From: Luteibacter mycovicinus
GTDB lineage: Bacteria; Pseudomonadota; Gammaproteobacteria; Xanthomonadales; Rhodanobacteraceae
Direction of reading: 5' to 3'
Assembly: GCF_000745235.1 (NCBI RefSeq)
Contig: NZ_JQNL01000001.1
Coordinates: 186,001-250,000 of the forward strand
DNA: 64,000 bases
Of the stretch, positions 50,443-61,300 are shown piece by piece; the stretch's first letter is position 1, and the number at the start of each line of letters is the position of its first letter. The position numbers and the translations under genes were made by a program. A model generated the notes under the pieces. The model searched no databases, had not been told where the DNA came from, and saw nothing but the letters and a program-made list of their open reading frames with translations.

Positions 50443-52815
50443 ATGAGGCATGCCCTGCCCGCGCGCTTGTCGCTGTCCGTCGTCATCGCAGCCAGTCTTT
50501 ACGTTCCCGTTTCCGAAGCGCAGGAAGACGCCGCCAGGCTGCAGACCGTGGTCGTGACCGGTACCCGCTCGGTCAACCGGAGCCAGAGCAGTTCGCTCTC
50601 GCCGATCGACGTGGTGTCGGCGCAGGACTTGCAATCCTTCGGCGATACGCAGCTCGGCGCGGTGCTGTCGCGCCTCGCTCCGTCATTCAACTTCCCGCGT
50701 GCGCCGGGCAACGACGGCTCCGGCATCGTGCGCCCCGCGGCGCTGCGCGGTCTCTCACCCGACGAGACCCTGGTGCTCGTCAACGGCAAGCGCTGGCACA
50801 CGAGCGCATTGCTCAATCTGCAGGGTGCGCTCGGTCGTGGCTCGGCACCGGCCGACCTCAACTCGATACCGATCTCGGCGATCGATCACATCGAAGTACT
50901 GCGTGACGGTGCGTCCGCTCAGTACGGATCGGACGCCATCGCTGGCGTCATCAACATCGTGCTGAAGGGCGCCGCGGGCGACGGCACCAACGAAGCGAGC
51001 ATCACCGCGGGACGATCGAGCGCCGGCGACGGCAGACAGTGGCAAGGTGAGGCAAGCCTTGGCGTGCCGCTGGGCGGTGACAAAGGCTTCGCTCGCCTGA
51101 GCGTCGTGCAGGGGCACGCGGACGCCACGAATCGTGGCGGCCGCGACTATCGCGATCCTTCTTCGCCTGTTTACGGCCATCAGACGCAGCGCATCGGCGA
51201 GCCGGACATCAGCACCCATCAGGCGCTGCTCAACGTGCAGTACGCGCTGGCGTCGGACATCGACTTCTATGCTTTCGCCAGTACCAGCAGCCGCGAAGGT
51301 ACCTCGCCTGCCCTGTTCCGCACCTACGACAGCGCACGCAACGTACGCTCCATCTACCCCAACGGCTACCTCCCGCTCAACGATGTCCGCTCGATCGACA
51401 GCGCCGTCGTCGCCGGCGTGCGCGGCACCACCGCGAGTGGATGGCGCTGGGATATCAGCGGCAACTACGGACGCGACCGCGTCAGTATCGACCCGATCCA
51501 CACGCTCAACGTCGACCTCGGTGCCGCGAGCCCCACCCGCTTCAACGCAGGTCGCCTGATTGCCACTCAGAAAGCCTTCGACGTCGACATCGCCCGCGAC
51601 CTCGACGTGAGCTGGCTCAATAATCCCGTGACACTCGCCTTCGGGCTCGAGTACCTGCACCAGCAATATGAGATCGAGGCTGGCGACCCGGCGTCGTACT
51701 TTGGCACGGGCTCGCAAGGCTTCCCCGGCTTCCAGCCCGCCGATGCGGGACAGCACAGCCGCCACGACGTGGCCGAATACGTCAGCCTGGAGAATCAGAT
51801 TACCGACAAGCTGAGCGGTTCGCTGGCGATCCGGCACGAGGATTACAGCGACTTCGGCAATACCACATCGGGAACGCTGTCCGCGCGATACGACTTCACG
51901 GACAGCTTCGCGCTGCGCGGCACGGCGGCGACCGGCTTCCGCGCGCCATCGCTTCCTCAGCAGTACTACACCACCACGTCGACCAATGTGATCGGCGGTG
52001 TGCCGACGCAGATCCGAAACTTCGCGGTGAGCGACCCGGTGGCGCGCGCGCTGGGCGCCGAGCCACTGAAGCCGGAGAAGTCGCATAACTACACGCTGGG
52101 TGCCGTGTATGCGCCGGGGACCTGGACGCTGTCACTCGACCTGTACCAGATCACCATCGGTAACCGTATCGTGCCGTCGGAGAACCTCGTCGGCGACCCG
52201 GTGCAGGCATACCTGGAGGGACAAGGTTTCGCCAACATCCAGGGCGGGAGCTACTTCACCAATGCCCTGAAGACGCGCACCCGGGGCATCGACCTGAGCA
52301 GCGGCTATCGCATCGACTTCGGCAACGCGGGCAAGCTGCAGCTCACGGCGGCTTACAACCGCAACCACACTTCGATCCTGTCCGTGGCGCCGAATCCCGC
52401 GTCGCTGGCCGAGAGCGGGCTGGAACTGGTGCGCGTCGGGCACATCGCGCAGGGCTACATCACCAACGGCGCGCCACGCGACAAGATCGCCCTTGGCGCC
52501 GACTACGCGCTGGGTAAATGGAGCGTCCACAGCGCGCTCACCCGCTACGGCCAGTTCGCCGTCAACCAGGATCCGGTGAGCAACCCCGGATTCGACCAGG
52601 TATTTCCGGCGCGCTGGCTGCTCGATCTCTCCACGAGCTACGCGACGCATGGATGGACCTTCACCGCAGGCGTCGACAACCTTACCAACGTCTACCCGCG
52701 GAAATACAAGAGCGGCAGCGATGGTGCCGTGGGAGGCACCTGGCCTTATCCCGATTACTCGCCGTTCGGCTACAGCGGACGGTATCTGTACACGCGTGTC
52801 GCCTATCGCTGGTGA
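50443..52815 (+). CDS. TonB-dependent receptor
   Basis: The 790-aa protein has a signal peptide (about 1-26, ending SEA), a TonB box-like TVVVTGTR, a plug (about 45-165; LRGLSPDETLVLVNGKRWH, IEVLRDGASAQYGSDAIAGVINIV) and a barrel ending YTRVAYRW. This subclass, with RLAPSFNFPR in the plug, is common in Xanthomonadales and Sphingomonads and is not clearly tied to iron. The substrate is unknown. The Met at 50443 has AGGA nine bases upstream. The next receptor gene begins 51 bp downstream. Confidence 0.88.
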   Translation: MRHALPARLSLSVVIAASLYVPVSEAQEDAARLQTVVVTGTRSVNRSQSSSLSPIDVVSAQDLQSFGDTQLGAVLSRLAPSFNFPRAPGNDGSGIVRPAALRGLSPDETLVLVNGKRWHTSALLNLQGALGRGSAPADLNSIPISAIDHIEVLRDGASAQYGSDAIAGVINIVLKGAAGDGTNEASITAGRSSAGDGRQWQGEASLGVPLGGDKGFARLSVVQGHADATNRGGRDYRDPSSPVYGHQTQRIGEPDISTHQALLNVQYALASDIDFYAFASTSSREGTSPALFRTYDSARNVRSIYPNGYLPLNDVRSIDSAVVAGVRGTTASGWRWDISGNYGRDRVSIDPIHTLNVDLGAASPTRFNAGRLIATQKAFDVDIARDLDVSWLNNPVTLAFGLEYLHQQYEIEAGDPASYFGTGSQGFPGFQPADAGQHSRHDVAEYVSLENQITDKLSGSLAIRHEDYSDFGNTTSGTLSARYDFTDSFALRGTAATGFRAPSLPQQYYTTTSTNVIGGVPTQIRNFAVSDPVARALGAEPLKPEKSHNYTLGAVYAPGTWTLSLDLYQITIGNRIVPSENLVGDPVQAYLEGQGFANIQGGSYFTNALKTRTRGIDLSSGYRIDFGNAGKLQLTAAYNRNHTSILSVAPNPASLAESGLELVRVGHIAQGYITNGAPRDKIALGADYALGKWSVHSALTRYGQFAVNQDPVSNPGFDQVFPARWLLDLSTSYATHGWTFTAGVDNLTNVYPRKYKSGSDGAVGGTWPYPDYSPFGYSGRYLYTRVAYRW

Positions 52816-52866
52816 CCGTTTTCCGGGGCTACAGAGGCTTTCAGACCACTCAGGGGATGCTAGAAC

Positions 52867-55863
52867 GTGCAATCCAGAATCATGATGCGCCGGCACTTGC
52901 TGGCGGCGGCCCTGATCGCGGCGATCGGTAACCATGGGGCATGGGCGCAGTCAACCACCGGTGCCATTTCAGGCCAGGTGAACGACGCGCAAGGTGCGAC
53001 GGTCGTCGTACAGGGCGGCAATGGATTGACCCGCGAAGTCGGTGTCGACGCGAAGGGACGGTACAGCGCGAGCCAGCTGCCGCTGGGCACTTACTCGGTG
53101 ACACTGCGGCGCAACGGCGCCGATGTGGAAACGCGCAAGGACATCGGCCTTCGCGTGGGCGCGTCGACGGATGTCTCGTTCGGTGCGGCGACCTCCGACC
53201 TCGAAGGCGTCAAGGTCGACGCCTCGCGGCTTCCGGACATCGACGTGACCGCCGTGGATTCGCGCACGGTGATCAACGCCGATCAGCTCTCGAAGCTTCC
53301 GCTGGCTCGCAACGCCGACGAAATCGCCCGGCTCGCTCCCGGCGTGATCTCCAATGCCGGCGGTTATACCGGGCCGACGGGCGCGTCGTTGAACAGCTTC
53401 GGTGGCTCCGCCGCCAGCGAGAACGCGTACTACATCAACGGCTATAACGTGACCGATCCACAGCGCGGACTCGGTGGTATCTCCCTGCCCTACGGAGCGA
53501 TCGATCAGCAGGAAGTCTACACGGGCGGTTACAGCGCCCAGTACGGACGTTCCGACGGCGGTGTCATCAACCAGGTGGGAAAGCGCGGTACCAACGAGTG
53601 GCATTTCGGCGGACAGGTGCTCTGGGAACCGGCGTTTGCGCGTTCGGAAACGGCGAACACCTATTACACCAACGGCCTGCCTTCCTCGCCCGTCGCCGGC
53701 AGCCTTTACCAGCCCGGACGGCAGGACCGCGACTGGATCACCACGGTCAGCAGCTACGTCGGCGGCCCGCTGATCAAGGACAAGCTGTTCTTCTTCCTCG
53801 CAGGTGAGTTCACGCGCGAGCAAGGCTCGACACATAACGCCGTGGATAGCACGAAACCCGATGTACAGTACCGCTACGGCTCGCCAAGCTGGTACGGCAA
53901 GATCGACTGGAACATCACGGACAATCACATCCTCGAGTTCACCAGTGCCTCCAGCAAGCGGGAGACGCAGGGCACCATCTACGATTACGACTACTCAGCA
54001 CTGAGCCGTGGTCAGCGCATTGGCGCCGACGACAACATCAAGACCGGTGGTGACGTGTGGTCCGGCAAATACACCGGTTACATCACCGACAACCTGACCG
54101 TCTCCGCGCTCTACGGCAAGATGAAGCTCAACCAGTACGACCAGCCGGGCTCATACGACGAAAGCCTGACCTACGCGAGCGGACTGATCAACCAGAACCC
54201 GGCGCTCAACGGCGGCTCGCCGATCGGCAACAACCAGACGCTCGCGACGCTCACGAACCCGGGCCGAGGTACACGCAGCACCAACACACGGTTCGACATC
54301 ACGTATGTGCTGGGGGATCACACCCTGAGCGCCGGTATCGACAACCAGGTAACGAAAGCTCTCGATCAGGGGTCCGAGGCCTCGGGCCCTGGCTATTACT
54401 GGACTTACGGCCAGGCCGATCCCGATACGCCGATCTCCACCGGTCTCGGTGTGCCGGCCACGGGCGGCGTCGTCAACGGCCAGGGCGGCTACTACGTCGT
54501 ACGCCACGTCGTGAGTTCGCTCGCGAGCGTGCGCGCCGACCAGAGGGCCCAGTACGTCGAGGACAAGTGGCAGGTGAACGATCGGTGGTTGCTGTCGCTG
54601 GGCCTGCGTAACGACCAGTTCGAGAACTACAACCGCGACGGCGATGCCTATGTCACGCAGCATCGTCCTCAGTGGGCACCGCGTCTGGGCTTCAGCTGGG
54701 ACGTGAACGGCGATTCCAGTTTCAAGGTGTACGGCAACGCGGGGCGCTACTACCTCGGCCTGCCGCTGAACCCCGGCCTCAACGCCGCTGGCGCATCGCT
54801 CAGTACCTCGCAGTACTTTACCTATGGCGGTATCGATGCGCAGGGCCTGCCGACCGGGCTGACCTCGTTCTCGCAGCCGGTATCGTCGAACAACTACTAC
54901 GGCGTGCTGCCCGATCCACGCACCGTGACCGCCAGCAACCTCAAGTCCGAGTATCAGGACGAGTTCATTCTCGGCTTTACCAGGACGCTGGGGCACGACT
55001 GGGTCTACGGGGCGAAGCTTACGCAGCGGATTCTGCGCAGCGCCATCGACGATTACTGCGATACCGATCGCATCGTCGCCAAGGCGGCGGAACTGGGTTA
55101 CGACGTGACCACCACGAACAGCTGCTACCTGTTCAATCCGGGCCGGGCCAATACGTTCAATGTGAGCGACGCCTCCGGCCGGCTCGTCAGCGTACCGCTG
55201 AGCAACAACGAGCTGGGCTTTCAGGGACTGAAGCGTCGCTACTACTCGCTCGAAGGCTTCCTCGAGCATCCGTTCGACGGTCGCTGGTACGGCAAGGTCG
55301 ACTACGTGTTCTCGCGCAGCTACGGCAACACCGAGGGGCAGCTCCGTTCCGATCTCCAGCAGACGGCGGCGTCCACCAGCGAGGACTGGGACAACAGCTA
55401 CATCATGGAAAACACCAACGGCCCGACGAACAACGACCACACGCATCAGCTGAAATGGTATGGCTATTACCAGCTGACCCCCGAATGGCTCGTATCGGCC
55501 AACCTGAGCCTCACCTCAGGATCGCCGAAAATCTGCCTGGGCTATTACGGCCCCGACGATACGGATCCGGGCAAGTACGGCGGGTCATACCACTACTGCG
55601 CCGGCGTCGCGTCACCGCCCGGCAAGCAGGGTCGCTTGCCGTGGGTCCGCCAGCTCGATCTGGGAACGACCTACAAGCCGGCGTTCGGCGAAGGCAAGCT
55701 TGCCTTTACCGCCAGCGTGTTCAACGCTTTCAACGAGCAGCGGCCGCTGAACAGGTATCCGTACTCGCAGACGGACCCTGGCGTGGCCGATCCACAGTAC
55801 GGTCAGGCGGTCGTCAGGCAGGTGCCGCGTTATGTGCGCCTCAGCGTGAGCTACGACTACTAG
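52867..55863 (+). CDS. Oar-like TonB-dependent receptor with carboxypeptidase-regulatory-like domain
   Basis: The 998-aa outer-membrane protein has a signal peptide (about 1-27, ending GAWA), a CarboxypepD_reg-like beta-sandwich (about 30-110; TTGAISGQVNDAQGATVVVQ), a plug (about 120-260; QQEVYTGGYSAQYGRSDGGVINQV) and a large barrel ending RLSVSYDY. Oar-like receptors are implicated in protein, peptide or protease-product export/uptake rather than siderophores. GTG at 52867, with AGGGGA upstream, is favoured over an ATG at 52882. It probably shares a transcript with the preceding receptor. Confidence 0.87.
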   Translation: MQSRIMMRRHLLAAALIAAIGNHGAWAQSTTGAISGQVNDAQGATVVVQGGNGLTREVGVDAKGRYSASQLPLGTYSVTLRRNGADVETRKDIGLRVGASTDVSFGAATSDLEGVKVDASRLPDIDVTAVDSRTVINADQLSKLPLARNADEIARLAPGVISNAGGYTGPTGASLNSFGGSAASENAYYINGYNVTDPQRGLGGISLPYGAIDQQEVYTGGYSAQYGRSDGGVINQVGKRGTNEWHFGGQVLWEPAFARSETANTYYTNGLPSSPVAGSLYQPGRQDRDWITTVSSYVGGPLIKDKLFFFLAGEFTREQGSTHNAVDSTKPDVQYRYGSPSWYGKIDWNITDNHILEFTSASSKRETQGTIYDYDYSALSRGQRIGADDNIKTGGDVWSGKYTGYITDNLTVSALYGKMKLNQYDQPGSYDESLTYASGLINQNPALNGGSPIGNNQTLATLTNPGRGTRSTNTRFDITYVLGDHTLSAGIDNQVTKALDQGSEASGPGYYWTYGQADPDTPISTGLGVPATGGVVNGQGGYYVVRHVVSSLASVRADQRAQYVEDKWQVNDRWLLSLGLRNDQFENYNRDGDAYVTQHRPQWAPRLGFSWDVNGDSSFKVYGNAGRYYLGLPLNPGLNAAGASLSTSQYFTYGGIDAQGLPTGLTSFSQPVSSNNYYGVLPDPRTVTASNLKSEYQDEFILGFTRTLGHDWVYGAKLTQRILRSAIDDYCDTDRIVAKAAELGYDVTTTNSCYLFNPGRANTFNVSDASGRLVSVPLSNNELGFQGLKRRYYSLEGFLEHPFDGRWYGKVDYVFSRSYGNTEGQLRSDLQQTAASTSEDWDNSYIMENTNGPTNNDHTHQLKWYGYYQLTPEWLVSANLSLTSGSPKICLGYYGPDDTDPGKYGGSYHYCAGVASPPGKQGRLPWVRQLDLGTTYKPAFGEGKLAFTASVFNAFNEQRPLNRYPYSQTDPGVADPQYGQAVVRQVPRYVRLSVSYDY

Positions 55864-55889
55864 CAGCAAAGGGCGCCATGCAGGATCGC

Positions 55890-55931
55890 GCCTGCTCGCG
55901 AAACCCGGTCCACACGGTTTCGCGCGCAGGC
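55890..55931. terminator. Strong bidirectional hairpin between convergent transcripts
   Basis: GCCTGCTCGCGAAACC (55890-55905) pairs with GGTTTCGCGCGCAGGC (55916-55931) at 15 of 16 positions around a 10-nt loop. It lies between the Oar-like receptor stop and the convergent receiver-kinase stop, so it could end both transcripts. No U-tract is present. Confidence 0.6.
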
Positions 55932-55937
55932 ACGGTC

Positions 55938-57527
55938 CTACACCACGACGTTCCGGGCCGGGTCGGTCACCAGCGCGAGTGCATCCCGCAAATCGACGGC
56001 GCCGACCGGCTTGACGAGGTGATGGTTGAAGCCGGCTTCGGCGGTAGCCGCCTTATCGTTGGCCTGACCCCAGCCCGTCTGGGCAATGATCGGAAGGTGC
56101 TTCAGCAAGGCATCCTGACGGAATGCGCGGCAGACGTCGTAGCCGCTCATCGTCGGCATGCCGACGTCCAGCAGGACCACGTCGGGCTGAAACGCGTGCG
56201 CCGCGTCGAGGGCCAGCCGTGCATCCAGCACCACATGGTGTTCGTGGCCCATCTCCTGAAGCAACCAGCCGATCGTCTCGGCGACATCCACGTTGTCGTC
56301 GATGACGAGGACCTTGAGGCGCTCGTCGTTCGCGCCCCGGTCGTCCGACGACAAGACGCGGTCAGCCGGCTGCTCGAGCGGCAGAAGCGGCAGGCGAACG
56401 GTGAAGCGACTGCCCTGGTTCTCGCCTTCGCTACTGACCGAGATCGATCCCTCGTGCATGCCGACCAGCTGCTTCACCAGCGCAAGGCCGATACCGAGCC
56501 CGCCCTGTGAACGGGTCAGGTGCTCACCGACCTGTGTGAAGAGCTCGAAGATATTCGCCTGCATGGCCGGAGGGATGCCCATGCCGTTGTCGGACACCAC
56601 GATCACCGCCTCGTCACCCTCACGGGTGGCATCCACGGCGAGCGAGCCGCCGGTCGGCGTGTACTTGGCCGCATTGTTCAGCAGGTTGCCGACGATCTGG
56701 GTCAGTCGCGTCTTGTCGCCGTCGATCCACATGGGGGTATCGGCGACGTCGACCCGCAGGGCGTGCTTGCCCCCATCCACGAAGGGCTGACTTGCCTCGA
56801 GCGCGGCCTCGACAATGTCGGCGATCCGCACTTTCGTCCGCTGCAGCGCGATCTTCCCCTGGCTCACGCGGGATACGTCGAGCAGGTCGTCGACCAGCCG
56901 TACGAGATGCACCAGCTGCCGATCCATCACGCCGTGAATCTGTTCGGTGCGCTCCCGCGCGGGATGCCCACGAAGCACGTCGAGTCCCATGCGCAAGGGG
57001 GTCAGCGGATTGCGCAGCTCGTGCGCCAGGATCGCCAGGAACTGATCCTTGTAGCGGTCCGAACGCGTCAGGGTCTCGGCATAGGCTTCGAGCCGGTCGC
57101 GCTGGTCGGCGATCTGCTGCTTCTGACGGTAGAGGTCGAAGAACACGTTGGCCTTGCTGCGCAGGATGTCCCACTCGATCGGCTTCTGGATGAAATCGAC
57201 CGCACCGGCCTCGTATCCACGAAACTTTCTCTGGTTGTCCGCCGTGCTCGCCGTCAGGAAGATGATCGGCACATGCCGAGTGCGATCGTTGCCGCGCATC
57301 AGCTCGGCAAGCTCGAAACCATCCATGCCGGGCATCTGCACGTCGAGCAGGCCCAGCGCCACGTCGTGAACCAGCAAAAGCTCGAGCGCCTCCTCGCCGG
57401 AGCGCGCCTTCAGCAGGACGAGGTTTTCGCGCCGGAGCAGCGCTTCCAGCGAGAGGAGATTGTCCTCGAGGTCGTCGACGAGCAGGAAATAAACCGGGCT
57501 CATAGCGGTACTTGTGTCTTTAAGCAT
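55938..57527 (-). CDS. Receiver-histidine kinase-receiver hybrid signalling protein
   Basis: The 529-aa soluble protein has an N-terminal receiver (about 12-130; Asp62 in LLDVQMPGMDG), a short coiled coil, a HisKA domain (His169 in ILAHELRNPLTPLR), an HATPase domain (about 270-385; DNGMGIP, GGLGIGLALVKQLV) and a second receiver (about 405-520; LLDVGMPTMSG). Its start overlaps the CheR stop by 8 bp, so it is the third gene of a tightly coupled operon with the upstream CHASE3-GAF kinase. It probably receives phosphate from that kinase and relays it. No DNA-binding output is present. Confidence 0.88.
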   Translation of the reverse strand: MLKDTSTAMSPVYFLLVDDLEDNLLSLEALLRRENLVLLKARSGEEALELLLVHDVALGLLDVQMPGMDGFELAELMRGNDRTRHVPIIFLTASTADNQRKFRGYEAGAVDFIQKPIEWDILRSKANVFFDLYRQKQQIADQRDRLEAYAETLTRSDRYKDQFLAILAHELRNPLTPLRMGLDVLRGHPARERTEQIHGVMDRQLVHLVRLVDDLLDVSRVSQGKIALQRTKVRIADIVEAALEASQPFVDGGKHALRVDVADTPMWIDGDKTRLTQIVGNLLNNAAKYTPTGGSLAVDATREGDEAVIVVSDNGMGIPPAMQANIFELFTQVGEHLTRSQGGLGIGLALVKQLVGMHEGSISVSSEGENQGSRFTVRLPLLPLEQPADRVLSSDDRGANDERLKVLVIDDNVDVAETIGWLLQEMGHEHHVVLDARLALDAAHAFQPDVVLLDVGMPTMSGYDVCRAFRQDALLKHLPIIAQTGWGQANDKAATAEAGFNHHLVKPVGAVDLRDALALVTDPARNVVV

Positions 57528-58368
57528 CGTCGGAAGTCTTCTGGTAAATCCTCTCGCCCTGCACGAAATCCTGGAACGCGGCGGCCTGACTGGAGAAGCG
57601 GATGCTCTCCTTGGACCCGAGCCCCAGGAATCCCCTGCGAATGAGGGAGTCGTTGAATAACTTCAGCGTACGATCCTGAAGCGTGTTGTCGAAATAGATG
57701 AGCACGTTGCGGCACGAGATGAGGTGCATCTCCCCGAAGACCGCATCGGTGACCAGACTGTGGTCCGAGAACACCACGCGTTCGCGCAGGCTGCGATCAA
57801 ACGTCGCCTTGCCGTATCCGGTCGTGTAGTAGTCGGAGAGCGAGGACCGGCCGCCCGATTGCTGGTGGTTCTCGGTAAACCCGCGAATCCGGTCCAGGTT
57901 GTAGACGCCGGCCGACGCGGCCTCCAGGGCACCCGGATTGATATCGGTCGCATAGAACATCGTGCGCTGCTCGAGCCCTTCTTCCCGGAACAGGATGGCC
58001 AGCGAGTAGAGTTCTTCACCGCTGCTGCAGCCGGCGACCCAGACTTTCAGCGAGGGATAGGTACGCAGGTGCGGCACGACATGCTCCCGCAGCGCGCGGA
58101 AGTACGACGGATCGCGGAACATCTCGCTGACCTGGACGGTGAGGTAGCTGATCACCTGCGGCACGACCGAGGGGTCGTGAAGCAGGCCTTCCAGCATCGC
58201 GGAATAAGTGCGATAGCCCAGCCTTTCGCGCAGCTGCTTCAGGCGCCGCTTGACCGACGCCTTGGAGTAACCGCGAAAATCGTAGTGAAAGCGCTGGTAC
58301 AGCGCCTCCAGCAGAAGGTCGATCTCGATCGCCTCGACGCGATCGGTCATTTCCACGGGCGAAATCAT
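57520..58368 (-). CDS. CheR-family protein-glutamate methyltransferase
   Basis: The 282-aa protein has CheR_N (about 10-65; LLEALYQRFHYDFRGYSKASVKRRL) and the SAM-binding CheR domain (about 75-275; WVAGCSSGEELYSLAI, CRNVLIYF). It should methylate glutamates of chemoreceptor-like or kinase partners. It overlaps the hybrid kinase by 4 bp (ATGA at 58368) and the downstream receiver-kinase by 8 bp. No CheB is encoded in this operon, although such CheR genes usually have one. Confidence 0.9.
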   Translation of the reverse strand: MISPVEMTDRVEAIEIDLLLEALYQRFHYDFRGYSKASVKRRLKQLRERLGYRTYSAMLEGLLHDPSVVPQVISYLTVQVSEMFRDPSYFRALREHVVPHLRTYPSLKVWVAGCSSGEELYSLAILFREEGLEQRTMFYATDINPGALEAASAGVYNLDRIRGFTENHQQSGGRSSLSDYYTTGYGKATFDRSLRERVVFSDHSLVTDAVFGEMHLISCRNVLIYFDNTLQDRTLKLFNDSLIRRGFLGLGSKESIRFSSQAAAFQDFVQGERIYQKTSDDA

Positions 58369-61300
58369 CGCGCCAGCCACACGCGGACCAGAGACAGCAG
58401 CTTGTCGACGTCGAGCGGTTTGGCCATGTAGTCGCTGGCCCCCGCCGCCAGGCAGGTTTCCTGATCGTCCGGCATCGCCTTGGCGGTCAGGGTGATGATC
58501 GGCAGCTTCTTCCAGCGGAAGTCGCTACGGATATGACGCGTCGCGGTCAGGCCATCCATGACCGGCATCATCACGTCCATCAGCACGAGGTCCATCGGCT
58601 GTCCGTCGACATCCGCCGCCTTGTTCAGCGCCTCGATCGCCTCCTTGCCGTTGCGTGCGACCGTGAGGACGCATCCGCGCGGCTCGAGGATATTGATCAG
58701 CGCGTAGACGTTACGCACGTCGTCCTCGACGACCAGAATGCGGCGGCCTTCCAGCACGGCGTCGCGGTGCTGGGCTTCCTGGATCATGCGCTGGTGCTCG
58801 GCCGGCAGATCGGTCACGACCTGGTGCAGGAACAGCGACACCTCGTCGAGCAGACGCTCGGGCGATTTGGCGCCCTTGATGATGATCGAGCGGGAATAGA
58901 CGCGCAGGCGCGACTCTTCTTCCGCCGTGAGGTCGCGCCCGGTATAGACGATGACCGGCGGGAAGGCGTAGATGCCTTCGGCGCTGAGCGTTTCCAGCAA
59001 GGCCAGACCCGACGCGTCCGGCAGGGAGAGGTCGAGCACCATGCAGTCGAAGGTCTGGCTCTTGAGCAGCTCCAGGCATTCGGCCGCCGTGCCCGCGTCC
59101 ACGGTTTCGACGTCCGCCGTCGAAAGCAGACTGCGGATGGCGTCGCGCTGCACGTCGTCGTCCTCGACCACGAGGACACGTCGCACGTCGCGAGACAGAC
59201 GGGCGTCCAGCTTGTCCAGGACTTCGACCAGCTGGGGGCGGCGCACCGGCTTGATCAGGTAGCCGATGGCGCCCATCGACAACGCCGCGTGCGAATGGTC
59301 CTCCGCGGACACGACATGGATCGGAATATGGCGCGTGCGCACGTCGCGCTTGAGGATATCGAGCACGGAGAGGCCCGACTGATCCGGCAGGCCGACGTCC
59401 AGCACGATGGCATGCGGCAGGAACTTCCTCGCCAGCGCCAGCGCTTCCTGCGCGCTGGTAGCCACCAGGCCGCGGAAGTTCATCTCGCGAACCAGATCCA
59501 GCACGATCCTCGCGAAGGCCTCGTCGTCTTCGATGACCAGGATGACGCGGCGGTTATCGGCCTCGTCTTCGCGATCGTCGGGGATGCGCGGAACGATGGC
59601 CGGCGCGGGAGCGGGGGTTTCGACACGAGGCGGCGGCGCATGACCCTGGCCCGACGCGGCGATGCGAGGACGCGCCGGTGACGCGCTGCTGGCGGCGGCG
59701 TCGACACCGGCATCGGCGATGCTGAGTGGCAGGGTCAGGATGAATGTGCTGCCCTGCCCGACTTCGCTCTCCACGGTGATGCCGCCGCCCAGAAGCCGCG
59801 AAAGCTCGACCGAGATCGACAGGCCGAGGCCCGTGCCGCCGTATTTGCGGCTGATGGTGCCATCGGCCTGCTGGAACGCATCGAAGATACGCCGCTGCTG
59901 CTCGATGGGGATGCCGATACCGGTGTCGCTGACCGTGAAGACGACATCCCCCTGCGTACCTGCCGATACGTCGACGCGTACGCCGCCCTCTTCCGTGAAC
60001 TTGAACGCATTGGACAACAGGTTGCGCAGGATCTGCTCCAGGCGCTGACGATCCGTATCCAGCACAGCCGGACAACCCGGCGACATCGTCACTTCGAAGG
60101 ACAACCCCTTCTGTTCGGCGATCGGCTGGAAACCCGGAATGAGGCCATTGACCATCCGGTCGACCGCGAACGGCTCCGGCTGGATGGCGATATGGCCCGC
60201 CTCGATCTTCGACAGGTCGAGGATGTCGTTGATCAGCGTGAGCAGGTCGTTGCCCGAGGAGTGGATGGTACGGGCGAACTTCACCTGCTCCTCGGTCAGA
60301 TTGCCGCGCGGATTGTCCGCGAGCAGCTTGGACAGGATGAGGGCGGAGTTCAGCGGCGTCCGCAATTCGTGCGACATGTTGGCCAGGAAGTCCGACTTGT
60401 AGCGGCTGGCACGCTGGACTTCCTCCGCCTTGGCTTCGATCTGTTCGTTGGCGCGGTAGAGGTCGTCGCGCTGCACTTCGAGCTGGCTGGCTTGTTCTTC
60501 GAGGTGGGCGTTGGTCTGTTCGAGTTCCGCCTGCTGCTGTTCGAGCTCGTGCTGGGACTGCTTGAGGGCACGGCTCTGCTCTTCCAGCTCTTCGTTGGAC
60601 GCGCGCAGCTCTTCGCTCTGGTGCTGCAGCGAATCCGACTGCCGCCGCGTTTCTTCGAGCAGGCGGCTCAACTCGGCACGGTAGGTCGCCGACCGCAGCG
60701 CAACGCCGATGTCCGAGGCCACCTCGTCGAGCAGCGTCAGCGCGTCATCGTCGATCGGACGGAAGAACCCGAGTTCCAGCACGCCGTTGACCTCACCGTC
60801 CACCAGGACGGGCAGCATCACGAGCTGGCGGGGCTTTTCCTTGCCCAGTGCCGAGCCGACGGAGAGATAACCGTCCGGCACGTCATTGACCACCAGCATG
60901 CGCTGTTCCGCCGCCGCCTGGCCGAGCAAGCCCTCGGTGGGCAGGAAACGCTCGACCGTGTCATGCCCTGGCGCAAGCCCGTACACACCGATCCGCTCGA
61001 AGAACGTCGCGGCATTGACGAACAATGCGCCGGCTTGCGCATTGAGGAAGCGGGCCAGGAAGGCGAGAACGTTCGCACCCAGTTCGTCGGTGCCCTGGTC
61101 ACCGCGCATCACGCTGGCGAGTTCCAGCTGGCCGGCCTGCAGCCACTCACTGCGCTGACGCGCCCGCGAGGCATTACGGATCAGCACGCCCACGACCACC
61201 GTCAGCGCGACGCCGAGCAGCGCGCTGAGGATACCGCTGGTGAGCGCACTGCTGTACGCGGAGGTCATTTCTGCGACACGCTTGTCGCGCAGTGCCAGCT

